Shown: positions 17,822 through 25,565 of the stretch, in pieces
How positions within the stretch are numbered: position 1 is the stretch's first letter
Layout of the letters: each line of letters begins with the position of its first letter
Source of the DNA: Parabacteroides faecis
GTDB lineage: Bacteria > Bacteroidota > Bacteroidia > Bacteroidales > Tannerellaceae
NCBI RefSeq assembly: GCF_014647375.1
Contig: NZ_BMPB01000021.1
Coordinates: forward strand, 1-64,000
Direction: 5' to 3'
DNA: 64,000 bases
Program-made: the position numbers and the translations under genes
Notes under the pieces: generated by a model
Database searches by the model: none
Told to the model about the DNA's origin: nothing
Seen by the model: only the letters and a program-made list of their open reading frames with translations

Positions 17822-19297
17822 ATGAAATACGATGTAATTATTATAGGCAGCGGATTGGGTGGACTGGAATGTGCTCATATTCTTTCGCGCGCCGGAATGA
17901 ATGTTCTTCTGCTTGAGAGAGGAACGCAAGCCGGTGGTTGCCTTCTTAGTTACAAGCGACTTGGATTGGCTTTCGATACGGGATTTCATTATGTAGGAGG
18001 TTTATATGAAGGTCAGTCACTACATGCTATATTCGAATATCTGGGATTACTACGTCTGCCGTGGGAACGCCTTGATACCTATTTTGACCGGGTAACAATA
18101 GAGGATCGTACCTTTGCTTTTGCACAAGGGTATGATAGGTTTGTCAGGACATTGGCTGAAGATTTTCCTGCTGAACGTGAAGCTCTGAACAGATATGTAA
18201 ATATGTTGAAGCGAATTGAAGAGCAACAGTTCGATATGTTGAATCCTCAATCCGGAAAACCGTCATTCCCCTTTAAACTTTTTGAAACGAGTGCTTATCA
18301 ATATCTGACAGAGACGTTTCGTGATCCCTTGCTGATAAACGTGCTTTGCGGTACTTCTTTGAAAATGGAGTTGAGGAGGGAATCACTTCCTCTGTTTACT
18401 TTTGCTCATGGCAATAGTAGTTTCATAGAGAGTAGCTGGCGGTTGAAAGGAGACGGTTCGTTGATCGTAAACTCACTGGTTGATGACATTCGCAGGCATG
18501 GCGGCGAGATCCTATGCAATTCCGAAGTACAGGTACTGGTAGAGAAAGACGGAAAACTGGTACATGCTGTATGTTCGAACGGGGAGAGTTATGAAGGCAA
18601 TATTTTCATCAGTAATGTGCATCCTGCCGTTACTTGCGATCTTGTAAAACAGAGTGATAGGATGAAAAAAATCTATCGTAACCGTATTGCCGGACTGGAA
18701 AACACCTTCGGTATGTTCACTGTATCGCTTTGTATCAGGTCACGAACGCTTAAATACTTCAACTGGAATCAGTATGTCTATGATCAACCTAATGTATGGA
18801 CGTTTTATCTTGAAAACAGTCCTGTAAGCGGAGTGCTGGTAAGTTGCCGGATTCCGGAAGATGGTAGTGAGTATGTGCAGCAAGTGGATTTGCTTACTCC
18901 CATGCTTTGGAGTAAATGTGAGCCATGGAATATGACAGAGGTCGGCCGTCGTGGTGAAGAATATAAGGCCATGAAGAAGCGTGTGGCAGAGGAATGTATT
19001 ATACTGGCAGAACGATTTATTCCCGGACTCCGGGATATGATCACCGGATATTATACTAGCACACCGCTGACTTATCGTGATTACACCCTTACTCCTGAGG
19101 GGACTGCTTATGGTCTGCGTAAGGATTTCAGAGATCCGGTAATGACTGTGCTCTCACCGCGTACACCTATTCCGAATCTGTTCCTTACGGGACAGAACCT
19201 TATGCTGCACGGTCTGCATGGGGTGACAATGACAACGCTTTTTACTTGTGCTGAAATACTTGGAAAAGAGCATATATGGAATATCGTAAAAAATTAA
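17822..19297 (+). CDS. FAD-dependent oxidoreductase, phytoene desaturase (CrtI)-like
   Basis: A 491-residue flavoenzyme. The N-terminal dinucleotide-binding motif is VIIIGSGLGGLECAHILSRA (residues 5-24), followed by ERGTQAGGCL. The C-terminal FAD segment PNLFLTGQNLMLHGLHGV is near 454-471. The family desaturates or isomerises isoprenoid or acyl chains. In this cluster it might act on an acyl-ACP-derived chain to make conjugated double bonds; that is inferred from position only. No carotenoid genes (phytoene synthase) are nearby. Confidence 0.82.
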   Translation: MKYDVIIIGSGLGGLECAHILSRAGMNVLLLERGTQAGGCLLSYKRLGLAFDTGFHYVGGLYEGQSLHAIFEYLGLLRLPWERLDTYFDRVTIEDRTFAFAQGYDRFVRTLAEDFPAEREALNRYVNMLKRIEEQQFDMLNPQSGKPSFPFKLFETSAYQYLTETFRDPLLINVLCGTSLKMELRRESLPLFTFAHGNSSFIESSWRLKGDGSLIVNSLVDDIRRHGGEILCNSEVQVLVEKDGKLVHAVCSNGESYEGNIFISNVHPAVTCDLVKQSDRMKKIYRNRIAGLENTFGMFTVSLCIRSRTLKYFNWNQYVYDQPNVWTFYLENSPVSGVLVSCRIPEDGSEYVQQVDLLTPMLWSKCEPWNMTEVGRRGEEYKAMKKRVAEECIILAERFIPGLRDMITGYYTSTPLTYRDYTLTPEGTAYGLRKDFRDPVMTVLSPRTPIPNLFLTGQNLMLHGLHGVTMTTLFTCAEILGKEHIWNIVKN

Positions 19298-19310
19298 AAA
19301 GAACATAACC

Positions 19311-20039
19311 ATGAAGTATGCATTAGTAACCGGAGGCAGCCGCGGCATTGGTCGTGCTGTCTGTGTGAAATTGGCCCAAATGGGTTATCGTATTATTATT
19401 AACTATGTAAACAATACGGCGGAAGCCGAAAAGACGCTTGAACTGGTAAGGCAAACTGGTCAGGATGGCGAGATGCTGAAATTTGATGTAAGCGACTATC
19501 GGGAGACCCGCGATGCGATCGAGTCATGGGAGAGCGCCCATACAGAGGAGTATATCGAAGTGCTGGTGAATAATGCAGGCATACGGCGTGATAATGTTAT
19601 GGCGTTTATGCCGGAAGAGGACTGGAGCCGTGTACTCGACATCACTCTTGATGGTTTTTACAACGTGACACAACCGTTGTTGCAACCTATGTTAGTTCAT
19701 AAGTTCGGTCGTATCATCAATATGGCAAGTGTGAGCGGTCTCAAGGGAATGCCGGGACAAACCAACTATTCTGCAGCCAAGGGGGGTATCATTGCTGCGA
19801 CAAAAGCACTGGCCCAGGAGGTGGCACGGAAGAACGTGACAGCCAATGTTATTGCACCCGGTTTTATTAAGACTGATATGGTGGAAGGCCTTGATGAGGA
19901 AATATTGAAAAAGACTATTCCTGCCCAGCGTTTCGGTACTCCCGAAGAAGTGGCTGAAGCGGTCGGTTTCCTGGTTTCTCCGAATGCCGGTTACATTACC
20001 GGTAATGTGATTTCAATCAATGGGGGATTGTATACTTAA
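19311..20039 (+). CDS. 3-oxoacyl-ACP reductase (FabG-like SDR)
   Basis: A 242-residue short-chain dehydrogenase. The NADP-binding motif VTGGSRGIGRAV is at residues 5-16 and the NNAG motif at about 86-89. The catalytic Ser is in NMASVSGLKG and the Tyr-Lys pair in TNYSAAKGG (about 150-158). It reduces the 3-ketoacyl-ACP made by the ketosynthase before dehydration. It starts 14 bp after the FAD-enzyme stop. Confidence 0.9.
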   Translation: MKYALVTGGSRGIGRAVCVKLAQMGYRIIINYVNNTAEAEKTLELVRQTGQDGEMLKFDVSDYRETRDAIESWESAHTEEYIEVLVNNAGIRRDNVMAFMPEEDWSRVLDITLDGFYNVTQPLLQPMLVHKFGRIINMASVSGLKGMPGQTNYSAAKGGIIAATKALAQEVARKNVTANVIAPGFIKTDMVEGLDEEILKKTIPAQRFGTPEEVAEAVGFLVSPNAGYITGNVISINGGLYT

Positions 20040-20054
20040 GGATTTATATTCAAT

Positions 20055-20120
20055 ATGACTTTTATAAACGATGTATATAATGTCGCAATCAACGACAACG
20101 TCATTAATTTCCAATCCTGA
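20055..20120 (+). CDS. Possible 21-residue ORF coupled to the thioesterase
   Basis: An ATG at 20055 opens a 21-codon frame (MTFINDVYNVAINDNVINFQ plus Ser) whose stop overlaps the thioesterase start as TGATG. The arrangement suggests translational coupling. It could also be the remnant of a degraded gene between fabG and the thioesterase, or chance. No homolog is recognised. Confidence 0.25.
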   Translation: MTFINDVYNVAINDNVINFQS

Positions 20121-20545
20121 TGAAAGATCTTGAAGATATTTGTCGAGTACAGGTAAAGTTCAGTGAGATAGACTCGATGCAGAGGGTGTGGCATGGGGCG
20201 TACATTACCTATTTTGAGGATGGACGCGAATCATTCGGCAGGCATTATCCCGGCATAGGTTATGCAGATATGCAGCGTTCCGGTATTTGTGCCCCCATCT
20301 ATGATATCCATATCAAATATTGTGCGCCTCTCGTTATGAATGATGTGGTTATAGTGCATACGCATTATATCTATAAACCGGGTGCACGGCTTGATTACAG
20401 CTATGAAGTCTACCGTGAGCATGACAATGTGCTGTGTGCCACAGGAAACACCATCCAGTTGTTCATCGATCCTGAGGGACAACTGATGATAGATAAGCCC
20501 GAATACTACCAGAGATGGCAGGATAAATACCTGGCTCAGTTGTAA
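20120..20545 (+). CDS. Acyl-CoA/acyl-ACP thioesterase, 4-hydroxybenzoyl-CoA type
   Basis: A 141-residue hotdog thioesterase. The N-terminal pattern VQVKFSEIDSMQRVWHGAYI (residues 9-28) followed by YFEDGRESF matches the YbgC/4HBT family, with the conserved Asp in EID. It likely releases the finished acyl chain from ACP or hydrolyses an acyl-thioester intermediate. It sits between the ketoreductase and the CDP-alcohol transferase. Confidence 0.8.
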   Translation: MKDLEDICRVQVKFSEIDSMQRVWHGAYITYFEDGRESFGRHYPGIGYADMQRSGICAPIYDIHIKYCAPLVMNDVVIVHTHYIYKPGARLDYSYEVYREHDNVLCATGNTIQLFIDPEGQLMIDKPEYYQRWQDKYLAQL

Positions 20546-20581
20546 TATTGTAATAAACAATGAATCAAATAGAATAAATGT

Positions 20582-21562
20582 ATGGCAGAAAATGTCAAAT
20601 CGACTTATAAGTCAGATGATACCGAAGAATGGCTTGATACTGTTTGGACACGTCCTATCGGTTATCAGTGGGCACTTTTTTTCAAACGTCTGGATATCCA
20701 TCCCAATACCGTAACTGTCCTTTCAATGATTATCGGTGCGGGATCTGCCTTTTTCTTTGCACAAGGTTCTTTCCGTACAGAAGGAATGAGCGGATTATTG
20801 TGTAATATAATAGCCATATTATTGTTGGCCTGGGCGAACTTCTACGATAGTGCGGACGGACAACTGGCTCGTATGACGGGGAAGAAAACCAAATTGGGAC
20901 GGATTCTCGACGGTGCAGCCAGCGAGGTATGGTTCATTCCCATCTATCTTGGTCTTGTCTATCGGTTTTATATCCACCATGAGCTTGAATTTCGTATTCT
21001 GGGTATTGAGAATAATCAGCAGAATACGCTGGTGGTTACACTGATACTTTTTATTTTGGCGTTATATTCCGGTTTTGGTTGCCACAGCCGTCAATGCGGA
21101 CTTGCCGACTATTACCGTCAGATCCATCTTTTTTTTCTGAAAGGTGAGGCCGGTAGTGAATTAGATAAGTCGGTACAACAGCAAAAGATATATGATGAAA
21201 CGCCCTGGAAGGGTAACTTCCTTTGGAAAGCGTTCCTGAAAACTTATGTAGGCTATACTAAAAGGCAGGAAGCACAGACTCCTGATTTTCAGTTGCTGAT
21301 GGATAAGTTGCGTGAAAAATACAGTATGATGGAGAATATCCCGCAATCTTTTCGCGACAAGTTCCGTACCCTTTCATTACCCATGATGAAATGGACTAAC
21401 ATTCTCACGTTCAATACTCGTGCCATTGTGTTATACGTCACTTGTCTGATTGATTTGCCCTGGCTCTATTTCTTCTTTGAAATTGTCGTGATGACTGCCA
21501 TTTGTTATTACATGCGCCTGAAGCACGAGAAATTTTGTAAGGAGTTATATACCCAATTATAA
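20582..21562 (+). CDS. CDP-alcohol phosphatidyltransferase family membrane protein
   Basis: A 326-residue protein with several hydrophobic helices. The CDP-alcohol motif is seen at about residues 83-106 as DSADGQLAR, eight residues, G, three, D. The canonical fourth Asp, at +4 from the last D, is Ser here, followed by Glu. That residue is the proposed base in characterised enzymes, so the activity may be altered. The family moves a phospho-alcohol from CDP-alcohol to an acceptor in the membrane. As last gene of the cluster it may attach or build a lipid headgroup. Confidence 0.75.
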   Translation: MAENVKSTYKSDDTEEWLDTVWTRPIGYQWALFFKRLDIHPNTVTVLSMIIGAGSAFFFAQGSFRTEGMSGLLCNIIAILLLAWANFYDSADGQLARMTGKKTKLGRILDGAASEVWFIPIYLGLVYRFYIHHELEFRILGIENNQQNTLVVTLILFILALYSGFGCHSRQCGLADYYRQIHLFFLKGEAGSELDKSVQQQKIYDETPWKGNFLWKAFLKTYVGYTKRQEAQTPDFQLLMDKLREKYSMMENIPQSFRDKFRTLSLPMMKWTNILTFNTRAIVLYVTCLIDLPWLYFFFEIVVMTAICYYMRLKHEKFCKELYTQL

Positions 21563-21717
21563 GTTTGGCCATACCTGAGTGGCATGTGGTTCTTTATTCA
21601 TTGATGCTCATTAGAATATTATGTGCGTATTTCGGGACACTCGATAAAAAAGATACTGTCGTATTTTTGTTGTGTCTTATGTAGGGATAAAGTAAAAATA
21701 GGTGATAGGAAGTTGTG

Positions 21718-24273
21718 ATGGGAAAGAAGTTTGTTTTTTTGCTGATATCCTTGATCTCCGTATGGATGGCAAATGCTCAGAATACGACAATAAAGGGTAT
21801 TGTAACCGATTCGATTACAGGAGAGGCACTGCCTTATGTCTCCCTTATATTCAAGGGGACCACTCTGGGGACGGCTACCGACGGAGATGGTTGTTTTTCA
21901 TTCTCTGCCCCGGCTACAGGCAGGATCCTGCAAGTGTCGTATCTGGGATATGACACGAAAGAAGTGAAAATTATTCAGGGAAAAACAAATGATCTGAAAA
22001 TACAGTTAGCGCCAAATGGGATTACTTTGAATGAGGTCGTTATCAAACCGAAGAAAGAAAAATACAGTAAAAAAGAAAATCCGGCTGTCGAATTTGTAAA
22101 ACAGGTGATCGCTTTGCGGGAAAGAAACAATCCTCGTAACCATGATTATTTTCAGTACGATCAATATGAAAAAATGATCTTTGCGATGAATGATTATCAG
22201 CCGAAACCTAAAAAGAACGGTAAGACCGGTAAGTTCGATTTTCTGGTCGATTTTATAGATACGCTCGATATCGGTACAACTATTTTGCCGGTTTCAGAAA
22301 AAGAAAAAGTCGAAACGGTTTATTATCGTAAAAATCCGAAGTCGGAGAAACATGTAGTGAAAGGAAATAAATCATCAGGTGTAGATGAAGTGTTCTCTCG
22401 TGACGGGATACAGCAGGTACTGAATGAAGTGTTCCGGGAAGTCGATATTTTCAAAAATGATGTGCCTTTATTCCTGCAGAGGTTTGTAAGTCCGCTTTCC
22501 ACGATCGGACCTAACTACTATAAATATTATTTGCTTGATACGCTGGATATAAATGGGCAGGAATGTGTGGACTTGGGTTTTGTTCCCTTTAATTCGGAAA
22601 CATTCGGTTTTACGGGACATTTGTATGTGACACTTGACTCCACTTTTTTTGTTCAAAAAGCAATACTCAATGTCCCGAAAGATATCAATCTGAACTTTGT
22701 TTCCAGAATGACGATCGAGCAGATATTTGAACGGACTCCGGAGGGTACCCGTGTTATTACAAAGGATGATATTAGCGTGAATTTCAAATTAAACGAAAAG
22801 ACCAAGGGTATGTATGCACGGCGTTTGAATATTTACAGCAATCAGTCATTTGAGGAACCGGATGCTGAACAGGCTTGGGTCTTTAAAGAAAATGCCCCGG
22901 TCATTACTTTGAAAGAGGCTTATCGACAGCCGGAAGATTTCTGGGCAAGCAATCGTCCGGAAGAAGCGGTGAAAAAGAATCCGAACTCGGTGAAAAATCT
23001 AATGGCAAAACTACGTTCTGTCCCGGTCTTTTATGTAACGGAGAAGGTTGTAACGACCCTCGTATCTGGTTATATCGATACCAATAAGGACCCGTTGAAA
23101 AGTAAATTCGAATTTGGCCCGATGAATACAACGATCAGTGGCAATTCGATCGAAGGCGCTCGCTTCAGGTTGGGAGGAACAACGACGCCAGCTTTCAACA
23201 AGAACTTGTTTTTCGATGGCTATGTAGCGTATGGTACGAAAGATGAGAAACTGAAATATAATGCTCTTGTTGAATATTCGTTCAATGATCGTAAGGAGTT
23301 CCGCAAAGAATTCCCGATGAACTCAATCCGTTTTGAGTATATGTATGACATCAATAAGTTGGGGCAACAATATATGTACACCAGTAAAGATAATATTCTT
23401 TTGACAATAAGACGGCAAAAGGATACACGGGCCACTTACTTGCGACAGGCTGAGTTGACTTATTCTTACGAGCATTATAATGGCCTGTCGTATAATGCCA
23501 TTGTTCGTAACCGTCGTGAATATGCCACGGAATATGCGGTTTTCGACCGTATCGGTACAGATGGTACTATCAGTCGTCTCGGACATTACGATATGACCGA
23601 ACTGGAGTTGAAATTCCGTTATGCCAGGAATGAAAAGTTTTATCAGACGCGTAACAACCGTATTCCGATCACATATGATGCTTTGATCTTTAATTTCAGC
23701 CATGTGATGGCAAAGAAAGACCTGTTAGGCTCGGCTTATGATTATCATCGTACGGACATCGGAATCCAGAAGCGTTTATGGTTCTCCGCTTTCGGCTATA
23801 TGGATATTATCACCAAGGCAGGGAAAGTGTGGACCAAGGTCCCGTATCCGTTATTGATCCTTCCGAATGCCAACCTGTCTTATACCATTCAACCGGAAGC
23901 TTATACGAATATGAATGCGATGGAGTTCATCAATGATGAATATGTGTCCTGGGATTTGACATATTATATGAACGGGAATCTCCTGAATCGTCTTCCTCTT
24001 ATCAAGAAGTTGAAAGCAAGGGAAGTTTTTGCTTTCCGTGGTTTGTGGGGACATCTGACGGATAAGAATAATCCTGCAAATGGGAAGGATGGACTATATC
24101 TCTTCCCTTATGGCTCTTATACTTTGGGAAAAGCTCCGTATATGGAAGCAAGTGTGGGCATTGAAAATATCTTTCAGTTCCTTCGTCTCGATTATGTCTG
24201 GCGTTTGAACTATCGTGATCATCCGGGTATCCAGACGAAAGGTGTCCGTTGTACAATGCGGTTGTCATTCTGA
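21718..24273 (+). CDS. DUF5686 / carboxypeptidase-regulatory-like outer-membrane protein
   Basis: An 851-residue protein from the ATG at 21718; the in-frame GTG at 21715 is less likely. A signal peptide ends near NAQ (residue about 21). A carboxypeptidase-D regulatory-like domain follows (TIKGIVTDSITGEALPYVSL, about residues 23-42, and up to about 100). The rest is rich in aromatic beta-strand-like segments ending in TMRLSF, typical of an outer-membrane beta barrel. The role of DUF5686 proteins is unknown. It is separated from the lipid-like cluster by 155 bp and is probably independent. Confidence 0.85.
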   Translation: MGKKFVFLLISLISVWMANAQNTTIKGIVTDSITGEALPYVSLIFKGTTLGTATDGDGCFSFSAPATGRILQVSYLGYDTKEVKIIQGKTNDLKIQLAPNGITLNEVVIKPKKEKYSKKENPAVEFVKQVIALRERNNPRNHDYFQYDQYEKMIFAMNDYQPKPKKNGKTGKFDFLVDFIDTLDIGTTILPVSEKEKVETVYYRKNPKSEKHVVKGNKSSGVDEVFSRDGIQQVLNEVFREVDIFKNDVPLFLQRFVSPLSTIGPNYYKYYLLDTLDINGQECVDLGFVPFNSETFGFTGHLYVTLDSTFFVQKAILNVPKDINLNFVSRMTIEQIFERTPEGTRVITKDDISVNFKLNEKTKGMYARRLNIYSNQSFEEPDAEQAWVFKENAPVITLKEAYRQPEDFWASNRPEEAVKKNPNSVKNLMAKLRSVPVFYVTEKVVTTLVSGYIDTNKDPLKSKFEFGPMNTTISGNSIEGARFRLGGTTTPAFNKNLFFDGYVAYGTKDEKLKYNALVEYSFNDRKEFRKEFPMNSIRFEYMYDINKLGQQYMYTSKDNILLTIRRQKDTRATYLRQAELTYSYEHYNGLSYNAIVRNRREYATEYAVFDRIGTDGTISRLGHYDMTELELKFRYARNEKFYQTRNNRIPITYDALIFNFSHVMAKKDLLGSAYDYHRTDIGIQKRLWFSAFGYMDIITKAGKVWTKVPYPLLILPNANLSYTIQPEAYTNMNAMEFINDEYVSWDLTYYMNGNLLNRLPLIKKLKAREVFAFRGLWGHLTDKNNPANGKDGLYLFPYGSYTLGKAPYMEASVGIENIFQFLRLDYVWRLNYRDHPGIQTKGVRCTMRLSF

Positions 24274-24284
24274 CAATGGCGAAT

Positions 24285-24331
24285 AGTCCATATAATCATA
24301 TTCTCCAGTGAATGTTATGATCATATGGACT
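24285..24331. terminator. Bidirectional stem-loop between convergent genes
   Basis: AGTCCATAT at 24285-24293 pairs with ATATGGACT at 24323-24331, and inner AATCATA/TATGAT extends the stem. It sits between the stop of the DUF5686 gene and the stop of the leftward AraC gene, so it likely ends both transcripts. Confidence 0.6.
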
Positions 24332-24339
24332 ACTGCCTT

Positions 24340-25227
24340 TTATTGAAGGCAACGTTTTCTGAACTGAGAAGGCGACATGCCTTCTTTTTTTGTAAAAAAC
24401 GTAGAAAATTGAGATATTGTTTCGAAATGAAGCGTATAAGCTATCTCGGAAATATTCATTGAAGTCTCGCTCAATAACTCTTTAGCCCGTAAATAACGGA
24501 GCTGCAATTGGTATTGCAGTGGAGATACGCCTGTATACGCTTTAAAAGTACTCCGGAACCAGGAATAACTGACATTTAGTTTTTGAGCAACTTCCTTTAC
24601 TGAAATAGGATTATCCAGTTTCTTTTTCATAATGGCTCTCGCCTGGTTGATCTTTTCTACGATATCTGATTGTGTTAATGAATTATTTTTCTCTTTATAA
24701 TAGATTTCTCCCATCAAATACAGGACGATGCAGGATATTAATTGTTGATACCCTATTTGTTCTTTGATGGTATGGGTTACAATCTCTTCGTATAATCCTA
24801 TGATAGTGGCGTTTATGCCAATTTCAAAGATGGGGTTTTCTTTGGAAAAGAACTTATTGGTTATCCAGTTTTCAATCAGATCTCCTTTGAAACCGACCCA
24901 ATGTTCGTACCAACCCTCCTCATCTGGGGCATACGTATGCCATTCGTCAGGGAATAACAGGATCATGGTCCCGGCTTTGACTTTTATCCGTTTACAGGAT
25001 TGAGACTCAAAAAATCCACTTCCCTGAGAAATATAAACTAATTGATATTCTGTCAATATACGTCCCTTTTCCGGGTTGAAAGAATAACTTTGAGGATGTT
25101 GCCGTTTGGATGGGTAGATACTATGTGGCGGGATACATTGATAACCGGCGGTCGTAACAGTTAATCCCCATTGCTTATCTATTGAATTAATGTTCAGATA
25201 ACGAATGTTGTTGTGTTGTGTATTCAT
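24340..25227 (-). CDS. AraC family transcriptional regulator
   Basis: A 295-residue regulator. The N-terminal cupin half contains LVYISQGSGFFESQ (about residues 63-76). The C-terminal double helix-turn-helix has SVKEVAQKLNVSYSWFRSTF and ends with FSTFFTKKEGMSPSQFR. It is divergent from the GH106-like glycosidase at 25566 with a 338-bp intergenic region. This suggests sugar-responsive control of that enzyme; the inducer is unknown. Confidence 0.85.
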   Translation of the reverse strand: MNTQHNNIRYLNINSIDKQWGLTVTTAGYQCIPPHSIYPSKRQHPQSYSFNPEKGRILTEYQLVYISQGSGFFESQSCKRIKVKAGTMILLFPDEWHTYAPDEEGWYEHWVGFKGDLIENWITNKFFSKENPIFEIGINATIIGLYEEIVTHTIKEQIGYQQLISCIVLYLMGEIYYKEKNNSLTQSDIVEKINQARAIMKKKLDNPISVKEVAQKLNVSYSWFRSTFKAYTGVSPLQYQLQLRYLRAKELLSETSMNISEIAYTLHFETISQFSTFFTKKEGMSPSQFRKRCLQ

Positions 25228-25565
25228 AAGCTAGTATCTTTTAGGAAATTGAAATCAGGTCAAAAATAATATAATAATATAGTCTAAACAATGCGTGAAT
25301 ATTTTTTTGTCAAAAAAGAATATATAAATATCATTTTTGAAAATTCAAGGGCTGTAAAATAATGAAGATTATAAAAGAATATATGGTTTATAGGCAAAAA
25401 CACAAATAAAGGAATTAAGGCGGATGTTGTCATTTTTTAGAAATCTAAAGTCATAATGCTAAAATCAGAATGAAGCAGATCCGATATATTTGTACTGTCG
25501 ATAAAGTATATCAACGTATTCCGGATTTTCTGAATCAACTTTTATAACCTTTTAAATTTGATTGT
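25228..25565. promoter_or_regulatory. Divergent intergenic region with a GH106 promoter box
   Basis: This AT-rich 338-bp gap separates the leftward AraC gene from the rightward glycosidase. TATATTTG at 25485-25492 fits the -7 consensus on the plus strand. The following 73 bp would be the leader. No clear operator repeat was identified. Confidence 0.45.

Noticed and set aside
17822-19297. Carotenoid biosynthesis
   Set aside because: Only a CrtI-like enzyme is present. Phytoene synthase, cyclase and prenyl-transferase genes are absent, and the neighbours are fatty-acid-type enzymes.
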